DNA from: Mycolicibacterium peregrinum
GTDB lineage: Bacteria; Actinomycetota; Actinomycetes; Mycobacteriales; Mycobacteriaceae
Assembly: GCF_001665625.1 (NCBI RefSeq)
Contig: NZ_LZSY01000017.1
Location: forward strand, 1 to 47,497
Reading direction: 5' to 3'
DNA: 47,497 bases
Part shown: positions 17,988 through 25,579 of the stretch, piece by piece
How positions within the stretch are numbered: the first letter of the stretch is position 1
How the letters are laid out: every line of letters starts with the position of its first letter
Translations under genes and position numbers: made by a program
Notes under the pieces: model-generated
Database searches by the model: none
Seen by the model: only the letters and a program-made list of their open reading frames with translations
Told to the model about the DNA's origin: nothing

Positions 17988-18968
17988 CTAGTCGATCCGG
18001 CGCAGCGTTCCCACGATCTGGTCGATCACGCCCGGATCGACCGCGCCGTCAGCGCCCTGCTCCAGGTCGACGATGAAGTTCACGGTGCCGGACTGACCCG
18101 GCACGGTGGTGGACACCACCGAATACACCGCCGAGTTGCCGGCGCAGTTGTCTTGGATGCCGGTCACGGTCGCGACGACCTGGGCTGCGGGCGCTCCGGA
18201 GACGGTGAGGTTGCGTGGTGCTCCGAGTGAGACCGACGGCACCGCACCCTTGTCCGAGGTGAAGATCTTGGTCGCGAACTTTGCCTCCAGCGTCGCGGAT
18301 TCAGTGACGTCCGTGAGATCCGTGACCACCGTGGTTCCGCTGAGGGCACTGCTGCTCTTCGGGCACGCCCTGCTGGGCATGGTGGCCGCGCCTTTCAGCA
18401 CCCGCACCGGGCAGTAGCCGAACGGTCCATCGGGACAAGGTTTTTCCCAGCCGACAACGGTGGTACATCCCTCGACGGTCCAGTCTGGGGGCACGTCATA
18501 GGCGAGCCCCCGAGGAGTGGTCACCGTCGACCAGCCGGCCGGGGTCTGGGGGCCGGGAGCGGCGGTGCGGCCCTCACAGCTTGCGGGTGCTGCTTTCGGC
18601 GGGGCGGCCGGTGCCGTCGAGGTGGGAGCAGCAGTGGTGCTCGGCGGCGCCTTGGTCGCCGACGAGGTCGTGGTGGTGGAATCGGCGGTGTTCTTGGTGT
18701 CGTTCTTGTCGCCGTAGTTCAGCTTCCACAGCAGACCACCGAGCAGGAGCGCGACAATGACCACTCCCGCGATCGTGCCGAGGATCCACCCGGTGTTGTT
18801 CCTATTGGGTGGCTTGAAGTCGGTGGGCGGTGCCTCTCCGTACCCCGAAAACGTCGGCGGCTGGCCGTAATTCGGCCACTGCGGGGGCTGCCCGAACGGC
18901 TCGTTGGAGCCAAATGGACTGCCCGAGGGCTGGTTCCACTCCGGCGGTGGCTGTGGTGGGTATGTCAT
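17988..18968 (-). CDS. Single-pass membrane protein with cysteine-rich extracellular domain
   Basis: A 326-residue protein that I cannot assign to a family. It has a Pro/Gln/Asn-rich cytoplasmic tail of about 55 residues with FGQPP-like repeats, a membrane helix near 60-80, and a Thr/Ser/Pro/Ala linker. The extracytoplasmic domain holds at least six cysteines, and its GWSTVTTPRGLAYDVPPDW start looks like a conserved fold entry. A good Shine-Dalgarno (GGAGGA) precedes the ATG at 18968. It is the second gene of a two-gene run with the gene at 18996-20111 (gap 27 bp). The architecture parallels the two DUF4190 proteins that it converges on, so it may belong to the same envelope system (inference). 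Confidence 0.75.
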   Translation of the reverse strand: MTYPPQPPPEWNQPSGSPFGSNEPFGQPPQWPNYGQPPTFSGYGEAPPTDFKPPNRNNTGWILGTIAGVVIVALLLGGLLWKLNYGDKNDTKNTADSTTTTSSATKAPPSTTAAPTSTAPAAPPKAAPASCEGRTAAPGPQTPAGWSTVTTPRGLAYDVPPDWTVEGCTTVVGWEKPCPDGPFGYCPVRVLKGAATMPSRACPKSSSALSGTTVVTDLTDVTESATLEAKFATKIFTSDKGAVPSVSLGAPRNLTVSGAPAAQVVATVTGIQDNCAGNSAVYSVVSTTVPGQSGTVNFIVDLEQGADGAVDPGVIDQIVGTLRRID

Positions 18969-18995
18969 CGGTGTCCTCCGCGCTCGTGCAGGTCT

Positions 18996-20111
18996 TTAGT
19001 TCCAGGTCAGCTTGGGTGGGCTTGTCGACAGGTCCGCGGTCCCGGATACCAACACCGTCACGGTGTTCGTCGGGGTGAGGCCGTTGGTTTGCTGCGCCGT
19101 GATCGTCGCGGTGAGTGTGCCGACCAGAGAGGCCGTCATCGCGCTGGTCAGTGGAATGATCTTGAACGTCTCGGCGCCCTCGATCGGGCCCCATTGCGCT
19201 GTGCCGTCAACGTAGTTCGGGGCGTTGACCCGAACTGGGCAGTTCGGTGGCCTGATCAGGTTGGAATTGGTGCATGCCGTGAACGACTCCGCTATCGCAG
19301 TGCGGATGGTTTGCTCCCCGGCGTCGCTGAGCTTGAAACTCATCGACATCACCGATGCTCCGGCGGCCAGTTGCGGCAGCACCATCGGTTTCGACGTGAC
19401 GCTGAGGTACGGGCTGCTGCTTCCGACGTCGACCCAACCGGGGAACACATAGCGCGGTTGATCGATGGGTTTGCCGAACACGGTGAGCGTTTCGGCGTCC
19501 TTCTGTCCGATCTGGGACTTGTCGATCTTGATGAAGGCGTTGGTGAGTTTCCAGCCGTCCTGGTTTTCCACCAGGAGTTTGGCCTCGGACACCTCGTCGC
19601 CGAACTTGGCCGTGACATGCACCTGGGACACGTAGTTGTTGTCGGTGGTGTCGAGCACGCGGATGCCGGTGATCGGCCACTTCGCGATCTGCCGGCCGAG
19701 GATGTCGTCGGTGAGCAGTTCGGTGGAGACCGGCTGGGACTTGCTGTATGACAGGGCGGTGGCCGCATCACCGCGGGCCAGTGCTTCCAGGTATGCCACC
19801 ACCGCGGCTTGTGCGCTTTCGCCGCCTGCGCCGCTGCCGCCCGAATCCGACCGGGTGATGACGACGGCCAGCGCCGCCAGCAACGCGAGCACCGTCACCA
19901 CCGCAGCCACCACCAGGCCGATGACCATGCCCTTGCGGCGCTTGGGCGGGGGCGCTCCTGCCGGCGCCCCGAAGACCGGTGGCGGTGTTGCCAGTGGATA
20001 GTCGGGGAAATGGGGTGACGGAGCGGGCGAAAAACCGGGATTCGTCGTTGGCCAACCTGGCGCGGGCGACTGCCCGCCGACGCCGAACTGGCCCCCGGAC
20101 CAATCGGCCAC
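18996..20111 (-). CDS. Single-pass membrane protein with DUF4878-like stalk
   Basis: A 371-residue protein of uncertain family. I chose the GTG at 20111 because AAGGAGG lies 5 bp upstream. An ATG at 20207 in the same frame would add 32 residues but lacks such a site and would place the start upstream of the -10-like TATACT at 20172-20177. Features in order: a Pro/Gly-rich cytoplasmic tail, a KRRK stop, a membrane helix (about 75-97), then a segment like SAQAAVVAYLEALARGDAATALSY that recalls lumazine-binding/DUF4878 or NTF2-like domains. A beta-rich C-terminal half holds two cysteines close together (FTACTNS, PPNCPVR). It is the first gene of a short operon with 17988-18968 and probably an envelope protein. 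Confidence 0.72.
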   Translation of the reverse strand: MADWSGGQFGVGGQSPAPGWPTTNPGFSPAPSPHFPDYPLATPPPVFGAPAGAPPPKRRKGMVIGLVVAAVVTVLALLAALAVVITRSDSGGSGAGGESAQAAVVAYLEALARGDAATALSYSKSQPVSTELLTDDILGRQIAKWPITGIRVLDTTDNNYVSQVHVTAKFGDEVSEAKLLVENQDGWKLTNAFIKIDKSQIGQKDAETLTVFGKPIDQPRYVFPGWVDVGSSSPYLSVTSKPMVLPQLAAGASVMSMSFKLSDAGEQTIRTAIAESFTACTNSNLIRPPNCPVRVNAPNYVDGTAQWGPIEGAETFKIIPLTSAMTASLVGTLTATITAQQTNGLTPTNTVTVLVSGTADLSTSPPKLTWN

Positions 20112-20171
20112 GGCCCCCTCCTTGCCTGTGTGCGGCACCACGTCGGTATCGCGCACGGGGTTGCCGTGAGC

Positions 20172-20177
20172 AGTATA
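20172..20177 (-). promoter_or_regulatory. Candidate -10 box for the membrane-protein gene pair
   Basis: TATACT on the minus strand matches the SigA -10 consensus at five of six positions and lies about 60 bp upstream of the GTG at 20111. A TTGACG at 20202-20207 is 24 bp away, too far for a standard -35. The rest of 20112-20398 (the divergent region to gltA2) shows no other clear element beyond a weak TTGCGA at 20330-20335 that could serve gltA2. Confidence 0.35.
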
Positions 20178-20398
20178 AGTGGGCGGCCACGGGCGTCGGT
20201 GCGTCAATTTGGAATGGTCGCTGAGCTGGGCTCTCTGGCAAATCGGGGCGCTGTGGACCGGGCCTGTGGCTAGGCGCCCGGCGGTCGGTGGTGACCCGTT
20301 GGTAACCCCCCGCGGGCAGCGCGGATCGATTGCGACTACCTTTTGTAGAGCAGTTAGTTGGTTCCCAACGACTTCCTAACGAGGATGAAGGGATTCCC

Positions 20399-21703
20399 GT
20401 GGCCGAAAACCCGTCGAGTGGGCAGGAGCTTGCCACTCTCAAGTACCCCGGTGGCGAGATTGATCTCGATATCGTCCATGCCACCGAGGGCAGTGACGGC
20501 ATCGCGCTGGGCCCGTTGCTGGCCAAGACCGGCTACACCACGTTCGATGGTGGCTTCGTCAACACCGCGTCGACCAAGTCGGCGATCACCTACATCGACG
20601 GTGATGCCGGCATCCTGCGGTACCGGGGTATCCCGATCGAGCAGCTGGCCGAGAACTCCACGTTCATCGAGGTCAGCTACCTGCTGATCTACGGTGAGTT
20701 GCCGACGGCCGAGCAGCTGGAGTCGTTCACCACCCAGATCCAGCGGCACACCCTGCTGCACGAGGATCTGAAGCGGTTCTTCGACGGTTTCCCGCGCAAT
20801 GCGCATCCGATGCCGGTGCTGTCGAGTGCGGTGAACGCGTTGAGCGCCTACTACCAGGATTCGCTGGATCCGCTGGACAAGAAGCAGGTCGAGCTGTCGA
20901 CCATCCGCTTGCTGGCCAAGTTGCCGACCATCGCCGCCTATGCCTACAAGAAGTCCGAGGGTCAGCCGTTCCTGTACCCGGACAACTCGTTGACGCTGGT
21001 GGAGAACTTCCTGCGGATGACGTTCGGCTTCCCGGCCGAGCCGTATGAGGTCGATCCCGAGATCGTCCGCGCGCTGGACATGCTGTTGATCCTGCACGCC
21101 GATCACGAGCAGAACTGTTCGACCTCGACGGTGCGTCTGGTGGGCTCGTCGCAGGCCAACCTGTTCACCTCGATCTCCGGTGGTATCAACGCGCTGTGGG
21201 GACCGCTGCACGGCGGCGCCAACCAGGCCGTGCTGGAGATGCTGGAGAAGATCCGCACCGGCGACGACGATGTGCAGACCTTCGTCAAGAAGGTCAAGAA
21301 CCGCGAAGACGGCGTGAAGCTGATGGGCTTCGGTCACCGCGTGTACAAGAACTACGATCCGCGGGCGCGCATCGTCAAGGAGCAGGCCGACAAGATCCTG
21401 GGCAAGCTGGGTGGCGACGACGAGCTGCTCGACATCGCCAAGCAGCTCGAAGAGATCGCGTTGACCGATGACTTCTTCATCGAGCGCAAGCTGTACCCGA
21501 ACGTCGATTACTACACCGGCGTGATCTACCGGGCCATGGGCTTCCCGACCCGCATGTTCACCGTGCTGTTCGCGCTGGGCCGGTTGCCGGGCTGGATCGC
21601 GCACTGGCGTGAGATGCACTCGGAGCCCAACAAGATCGGCCGTCCGCGCCAGATCTACACCGGCTACACCGAGCGCGGCTACGTAGACATCAACAAGCGC
21701 TGA
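20399..21703 (+). CDS. gltA2: Citrate synthase
   Basis: A 434-residue type-I citrate synthase that condenses oxaloacetate and acetyl-CoA at entry to the TCA cycle. The sequence is close to M. tuberculosis GltA2 as I recall it, from [18 protein letters not shown] onward. Conserved active-site regions are present: the ADHEQNCST histidine region, [11 protein letters not shown], and [15 protein letters not shown]. The family-typical end [11 protein letters not shown] is intact. I prefer the GTG at 20399 over a start at 20330 because the extra 23 residues have no counterpart in the family and GAGG/GAAGG sequences precede the GTG. It is followed by a long perfect hairpin at 21715-21772 and sits at the start of the segment syntenic with M. 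tuberculosis Rv0896-Rv0903c. Confidence 0.97.
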   Translation: MAENPSSGQELATLKYPGGEIDLDIVHATEGSDGIALGPLLAKTGYTTFDGGFVNTASTKSAITYIDGDAGILRYRGIPIEQLAENSTFIEVSYLLIYGELPTAEQLESFTTQIQRHTLLHEDLKRFFDGFPRNAHPMPVLSSAVNALSAYYQDSLDPLDKKQVELSTIRLLAKLPTIAAYAYKKSEGQPFLYPDNSLTLVENFLRMTFGFPAEPYEVDPEIVRALDMLLILHADHEQNCSTSTVRLVGSSQANLFTSISGGINALWGPLHGGANQAVLEMLEKIRTGDDDVQTFVKKVKNREDGVKLMGFGHRVYKNYDPRARIVKEQADKILGKLGGDDELLDIAKQLEEIALTDDFFIERKLYPNVDYYTGVIYRAMGFPTRMFTVLFALGRLPGWIAHWREMHSEPNKIGRPRQIYTGYTERGYVDINKR

Positions 21704-21714
21704 GTTTCGTTCCG

Positions 21715-21772
21715 CGAGCAGACGTAAAACTGCCCCTTTTCACATGAAAAGGGGCAGTTTTACGTCTGCTCG
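21715..21772. terminator. 58-bp TRIT-like hairpin, copy 1 (perfect 27-bp stem)
   Basis: The arms 21715-21741 and 21746-21772 are exact reverse complements around the 4-nt loop ACAT. The outer part is CGAGCAGACG and the core is CTGCCCC. It starts 12 bp after the gltA2 stop and ends 11 bp before the stop of the convergent gene, so it can serve both directions. There is no U-tract. The same outer sequence recurs at 29751 and 37693. Confidence 0.88.
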
Positions 21773-21782
21773 GCAATCCTTG

Positions 21783-22247
21783 TCAGCGCACCGGCAGCGC
21801 GAGGCCCCCGGTGAGTGCCAGTAGTTGCGCGTAGGTCAGCGGCATCACCGAATCGGCGGTGCCCGCCGCGGTCCAGATGACCGGGTAGGACGCCAGTGTC
21901 TGGTCGACGACGGTGCGCAGCGGTTCGGGGTGCCCGACTGGCGCGACCCCGCCGATGATCTGTCCGGTTGCACTGCGGACGAGTTTCGGGTCGGCCTTGC
22001 GGAGGTGGTTGGCCCCGAGTTGACTCGCAACGACGCCGGTGTCGACGCGGGCGGCGCCGCTGGCCATCACCAGCAGCGGCTCACCGTCGCATTCGAAGAC
22101 CAGGCTGTTGGCGATCGCCCCCACTTCGCATCCCAGCTGTTCGGCTGCCGCAGCGGCGGTCTTGGCGTCGGCGTCGAGGATTCTGATGGCCGGTTCGATT
22201 CCGGCAGCGGCCACCGCGTCGGCGACACGGGAGTTCCGTTCGTTCAC
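21783..22247 (-). CDS. YbaK/EbsC-family aminoacyl-tRNA deacylase-like protein
   Basis: A 154-residue single-domain protein of the YbaK/ProRS-editing family, which hydrolyses mischarged aminoacyl-tRNAs in trans. Family features are the KTAAAAAEQLG helix, SLVFECDG, VMASGAARVD, a GxxIGGVAPVGHP loop and the TAGTADSVMPL end. The GxxxP loop of the family is intact (GGVAPVGHP). The lysine usually found just before the SLVF-like strand, catalytic in E. coli YbaK, appears as Asn here (AIANSLVF), so the substrate or chemistry may differ. The start is GTG at 22247. The gene is alone and converges on gltA2 across the hairpin. Confidence 0.88.
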   Translation of the reverse strand: MNERNSRVADAVAAAGIEPAIRILDADAKTAAAAAEQLGCEVGAIANSLVFECDGEPLLVMASGAARVDTGVVASQLGANHLRKADPKLVRSATGQIIGGVAPVGHPEPLRTVVDQTLASYPVIWTAAGTADSVMPLTYAQLLALTGGLALPVR

Positions 22248-22403
22248 AGTCCCATTGTCCTGGGCCGGGCAAGGCTATTTCTCGTGTCGGACAACACCGT
22301 TCATCAGCGTCAGCTTGATGTTCGACTGGTGGGTCTCCGATGGTGGGATCGGCGGCCGTGACGCGGTGGAGCGATTTCGACTTGCCTGATAGATAGTTGT
22401 AGT

Positions 22404-22422
22404 TTCACAATGGTTGTGTGAA
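22404..22422. promoter_or_regulatory. Candidate MarR operator over the exporter start
   Basis: TTCACA at 22404-22409 and TGTGAA at 22417-22422 form an inverted repeat with a 7-bp spacer overlapping the exporter start codon. It lies just downstream of a TAnnnT hexamer (TAGTTT, 22400-22405). A second dyad GGTTG/CAACC (22412-22416 and 22425-22429) overlaps it. The position fits autorepression of the exporter-marR operon. Confidence 0.45.
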
Positions 22423-23872
22423 TGCAACCGTTGGCATGCTGAGCGCGCGGCGCAAGGCGATCATCCTCGTCTCGTGCTGCCTGAGCCTGCTGATCGTGTC
22501 GATGGATGCCACCATCGTCAACGTCGCGCTCCCGAGCATCCGCGACGATCTGGGTGCGTCGCCGTCGCAGCTGCAGTGGATCGTCGACGTCTACACGCTG
22601 GTGCTGGCCTCGCTGCTGTTGCTGTCGGGCGCCACCGGGGACCGGTTCGGCCGCAGACGGACATTCCAGTTGGGCCTGACGATCTTCGCGGTGGCCTCGC
22701 TGCTGTGCAGCCTCGCGCCCAACATCGAAACTCTCATCGCGGCCCGCTTCCTCCAGGCCATCGGCGGTTCGATGCTCAACCCGGTGGCGATGTCGATCAT
22801 CACCCAGGTGTTCACCGGCCGGGTCGAGCGCGCCCGGGCCATCGGGGTCTGGGGCGGTGTGGTCGGCATCTCGATGGCACTCGGCCCGATCGTGGGCGGG
22901 GCGCTGATCGAGTACGTCGACTGGCGCGCAGTCTTCTGGATCAACCTGCCGATCTGCGCCCTGGCCGTCCTGCTCACCGCGGTCTTCGTTCCCGAGTCCA
23001 AGTCGGCGACCATGCGGGATCTCGACCCGGTCGGCCAGGCGCTCGGGGTGGCGTTCCTGTTCGGCGTCGTGTTCGTGCTCATCGAAGGGCCCGGGTTCGG
23101 CTGGACCGACCCACGCACGTTGGCCGTCGCGGCGATCGCATTGCTGGCGCTGGTGGCGTTCCTGCGCTACGAGTCGCGCCGCCGGGACCCGTTCATCGAT
23201 CTGCGCTTCTTCCGCAGCGTGCCGTTTGCCTCGGCCACGCTGATCGCGGTCTGTGCCTTCGCTGCCTACGGTGCGTTCCTGTTCATGATGTCGCTGTACC
23301 TGCAGACGGACCGGGGCTACTCCGCGATGCACACCGGCCTGATCTATCTGCCGGTCGCCATCGGCGCGCTGATCTTCTCGCCGCTGTCGGGCCGCCTGGT
23401 CGGCCGGTACGGCAGCCGGCCCTCGCTGCTGGTGGCGGGAGCCACGATCACCCTGGCCACCCTCCTGTTGACCCGGCTGACCGGTGAGACTCCGGTGTGG
23501 CAGCTGCTGGTCATGTTCGCGGTGTTCGGCATCGGCTTCTCGATGGTCAACGCGCCGATCACCACCACAGCGGTCAGCGGGATGCCGTTGGACCGCGCCG
23601 GTGCGGCCTCGGCGGTGGCCTCCACCAGCCGTCAGGTCGGTGTGAGTGTCGGTGTGGCGCTGTGTGGTTCGGTGGCCGGTGCGGCGCTGGCGGACACGGG
23701 GGTGGATTTCGCCGCGGCTGCGCGCCCGCTGTGGTTCGTCTGTGCCGCACTGGGATTGATGATCTTCGTGCTGGGTGTCATCTCCACCACGCCCTGGGCA
23801 CTGCGGTCGGCGCAGAAGCTGGCGCCCCTGATCGGTCAGCACCATGCCCCGGAGGTGAGTCATGTCCGGTGA
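22418..23872 (+). CDS. DHA2-family MFS multidrug exporter (14 helices)
   Basis: A 484-residue drug:proton antiporter of the EmrB/QacA type. Signatures: MDATIVNVALP in helix 1 (motif D1), GDRFGRRR (motif A) between helices 2 and 3, and a GVVGISMALGPIVGG-like motif C in helix 5. The hydrophobic pattern and length fit 14 helices, ending after a helix at about 435-455. The GTG at 22418 is used. An ATG at 22436 would shorten the protein by six residues, and neither start has a good Shine-Dalgarno. It shares 11 bp with the marR gene downstream, so the two are translationally coupled and the regulator probably controls its own operon through the inverted repeat at the start. The substrate cannot be read from sequence. 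Confidence 0.92.
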   Translation: MNATVGMLSARRKAIILVSCCLSLLIVSMDATIVNVALPSIRDDLGASPSQLQWIVDVYTLVLASLLLLSGATGDRFGRRRTFQLGLTIFAVASLLCSLAPNIETLIAARFLQAIGGSMLNPVAMSIITQVFTGRVERARAIGVWGGVVGISMALGPIVGGALIEYVDWRAVFWINLPICALAVLLTAVFVPESKSATMRDLDPVGQALGVAFLFGVVFVLIEGPGFGWTDPRTLAVAAIALLALVAFLRYESRRRDPFIDLRFFRSVPFASATLIAVCAFAAYGAFLFMMSLYLQTDRGYSAMHTGLIYLPVAIGALIFSPLSGRLVGRYGSRPSLLVAGATITLATLLLTRLTGETPVWQLLVMFAVFGIGFSMVNAPITTTAVSGMPLDRAGAASAVASTSRQVGVSVGVALCGSVAGAALADTGVDFAAAARPLWFVCAALGLMIFVLGVISTTPWALRSAQKLAPLIGQHHAPEVSHVR

Positions 23873-24290
23873 TCGGCAGGCGGAGTTGGCCGACGAGGTA
23901 TGGCGTGGTCTGACCGCGTTGGTGTTCGATCACCGCGACCGCTGGAGGCGGGCGGTGATCGAACAGACCGGATTGCCGTTCAGCCGGGTCCGCGTCCTGA
24001 AACGGCTGGCGCGCCAACCGTTGTCCGTCAAGCAGCTGGCCTACGCCGCTACTGTCGACGCCCCGGCCGCCACGGTCGCGGTCAACGACCTGGAGGAGCT
24101 CGGGCTCGTCGTGCGCGAGATCGACCCCGCCAACCGGCGATCCAAGCTGGTCTCGTTGACCGAGGCCGGGCGGGCGCTGCTGGCGCGCATCGACCGCGTC
24201 GAGGACCCGGCGCCGGACGCGCTGGCTGCGCTCGACGTCGAGGATCTCGAAGCCTTGCGGGCGATTCTGCGCAAGGTCAGCGCACCTTAG
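23862..24290 (+). CDS. MarR-family transcriptional regulator
   Basis: A 142-residue winged-helix regulator. The recognition region LSVKQLAYAATVDAPAATVAVNDLEELGLV and the wing REIDPANRRSKLVSLTEAGRALL are typical of MarR repressors. The gene starts inside the last codons of the exporter gene, the usual layout for a repressor of a drug pump. It probably responds to a small aromatic or drug-like ligand and releases the operator at 22404-22422 (inference). It ends 12 bp before the stop of the convergent SnoaL-like gene, without a visible hairpin. Confidence 0.92.
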   Translation: MSGDRQAELADEVWRGLTALVFDHRDRWRRAVIEQTGLPFSRVRVLKRLARQPLSVKQLAYAATVDAPAATVAVNDLEELGLVVREIDPANRRSKLVSLTEAGRALLARIDRVEDPAPDALAALDVEDLEALRAILRKVSAP

Positions 24291-24302
24291 CTGCGATCCG
24301 GG

Positions 24303-24713
24303 TCAGCTCTCGCCCCACCCGCCCTGCACCATGGTCTGGAACTTCCAATCGCCGCCGCACTTGACCAGCAGATCGCCGTAGCGCACCTGCCGGCTGAACC
24401 CGTCGGCGGTGAATGTCGCGTCGGTGACGACGAACACCAGGTTCTCGTTGATGAAATGCGGCGTGCGGGTGGACTCCATGGCGAAATCGGTGCCGGTGCT
24501 CAACTGCTCGGTCATCTGGGCGATGAAGCCGGCGCGGTCCACGGACTCCGCGCTGCCGTCGGTGACTTCGTTGAGCGGAAACATCGCCTCGTCGGCCATT
24601 GCATCGATGTTCTTGGCCACGGCAAGGGCGTCGTAGCGGGCGAACCACGCCAGCACCGAGTCGACATCGGCGGCGCTGGGGCTGAACTCGGCGGCCTGCG
24701 GCATGGTGACCAT
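24303..24713 (-). CDS. SnoaL/NTF2-like fold protein
   Basis: A 136-residue protein with the cone-shaped NTF2-like pattern: an N-terminal helix (ADVDSVLAWFARYDALAVAKNIDAM), an amphipathic strand series, then NLVFVVTDATF and WKFQTMVQGGW strands. Proteins of this fold may be enzymes (isomerase, cyclase, hydrolase) or simple binding proteins, and no catalytic pair stands out. A GAGGAG Shine-Dalgarno 4 bp upstream supports the first ATG. It is divergent from the TetR gene at 24793 across a palindromic operator and is the likely target of that regulator. Confidence 0.82.
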   Translation of the reverse strand: MVTMPQAAEFSPSAADVDSVLAWFARYDALAVAKNIDAMADEAMFPLNEVTDGSAESVDRAGFIAQMTEQLSTGTDFAMESTRTPHFINENLVFVVTDATFTADGFSRQVRYGDLLVKCGGDWKFQTMVQGGWGES

Positions 24714-24759
24714 GAATCTCCTCGCGTTGGATTATTCGGTTCACTGCACTCTATACAAA

Positions 24760-24778
24760 GTACACTGTACATCGTACA
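24760..24778. promoter_or_regulatory. Overlapping GTAC-type operators between SnoaL-like and TetR genes
   Basis: Two perfect odd-length palindromes share a half-site: GTACA-C-TGTAC at 24760-24770 and TGTAC-ATC-GTACA at 24766-24778. TATAGA on the minus strand (rc of 24750-24755) could be the -10 of the SnoaL-like gene. The array lies in the only intergenic space between the divergent pair, as expected for the TetR binding site. Confidence 0.65.
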
Positions 24779-24792
24779 GATAGGATGCTGGC

Positions 24793-25569
24793 ATGAGAGA
24801 ACGTGCAGGTAAGGACCGCAGCAGCGCCGGTGATCCGGTGCGTACCCTCGAGCTGCTGTGGCGGGAGCCTGGTCAGGGCGCCCGCAACCGCGGCCCGAAG
24901 CAACGCACCACGGTGGACGCCGTGGTCGCCGCTGCCATCCGGATTGCCGACGCCGACGGTCTCGAAGCGCTCACCATGCGGGCGGTCGCCGTGGAACTCG
25001 GGGTCACCCCGATGGCGACCTACACCTATGTACCGGGCAAAGCCGAACTGCTGGACCTCATGCTCGACACCGTCTACCGGCAGATGCCGCGCCGTGACTT
25101 CGATGAGAAACCCTGGCGGGAAAAGGTTTCCATGATCGCCGAAGAAAATCTCGCGATGTTCGACAGCCATCCGTGGATGGCCTATCTGCCCACGACGCGC
25201 CCGCCGCTGGGGCCCGGCATGATCGCGAAGTACGACCACGAGCTGGGGGCGTTCGACGGTCTCGGACTCAGCGACCTGGACATGGATTCCGCCCTGACGT
25301 ACGTTCTCGGCTTCGTGAACTCGGTTGCCCGGATCGCCATCGATTCGGGCCGGGCCGCAGCCGACAGCGGCATGAGTGACGGGCAGTGGTGGGAGCGCGC
25401 GGGCCCGTTACTGGAGCGCGCGTTCGACGGTGACAGCTATCCGCTGGCCTCGCGGGTCGGCACGGTGGCGGGCCAGACGTTCGACGCCGCCTACAGCGCC
25501 ACGCATGCCTACGAGTTCGGGTTGGCCCGCGTTCTGGACGGCTTGGCCGTTCTCATCGATGCGAAGTGA
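24793..25569 (+). CDS. TetR-family transcriptional regulator
   Basis: A 258-residue TetR-type repressor. The DNA-binding domain is at about 37-85 (TTVDAVVAAAIRIADADG, then LTMRAVAVELGVTPMATYTYVPGKAELLDLML). The long, mostly helical C-terminal ligand-binding part (about 95-255) resembles TetR_C_1-type regulators. The N-terminal extension of about 35 polar residues (RSSAGDPVRTLELLWRE) is typical of that subgroup. Divergent transcription from the SnoaL-like gene and the palindrome array between them indicate local autoregulation. Its stop is 10 bp from the stop of the convergent oxidoreductase gene. The ligand is unknown. Confidence 0.92.
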   Translation: MRERAGKDRSSAGDPVRTLELLWREPGQGARNRGPKQRTTVDAVVAAAIRIADADGLEALTMRAVAVELGVTPMATYTYVPGKAELLDLMLDTVYRQMPRRDFDEKPWREKVSMIAEENLAMFDSHPWMAYLPTTRPPLGPGMIAKYDHELGAFDGLGLSDLDMDSALTYVLGFVNSVARIAIDSGRAAADSGMSDGQWWERAGPLLERAFDGDSYPLASRVGTVAGQTFDAAYSATHAYEFGLARVLDGLAVLIDAK

Positions 25570-25579
25570 GTGGAATGCG

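Noticed and set aside
22275..22417. Minus-strand open stretch ending IKLTLMNGVVRHEK before the exporter gene
   Set aside because: It looks protein-like but has no start with a ribosome-binding site, and it coincides with the exporter promoter region and candidate operator. It could be a gene remnant, but I could not support it.
22310..23863. Minus-strand frame of 517 codons opposite the MFS exporter
   Set aside because: It is Arg/Gln/His-rich antisense of a high-GC gene with no motif; the + strand frame has all DHA2 signatures.
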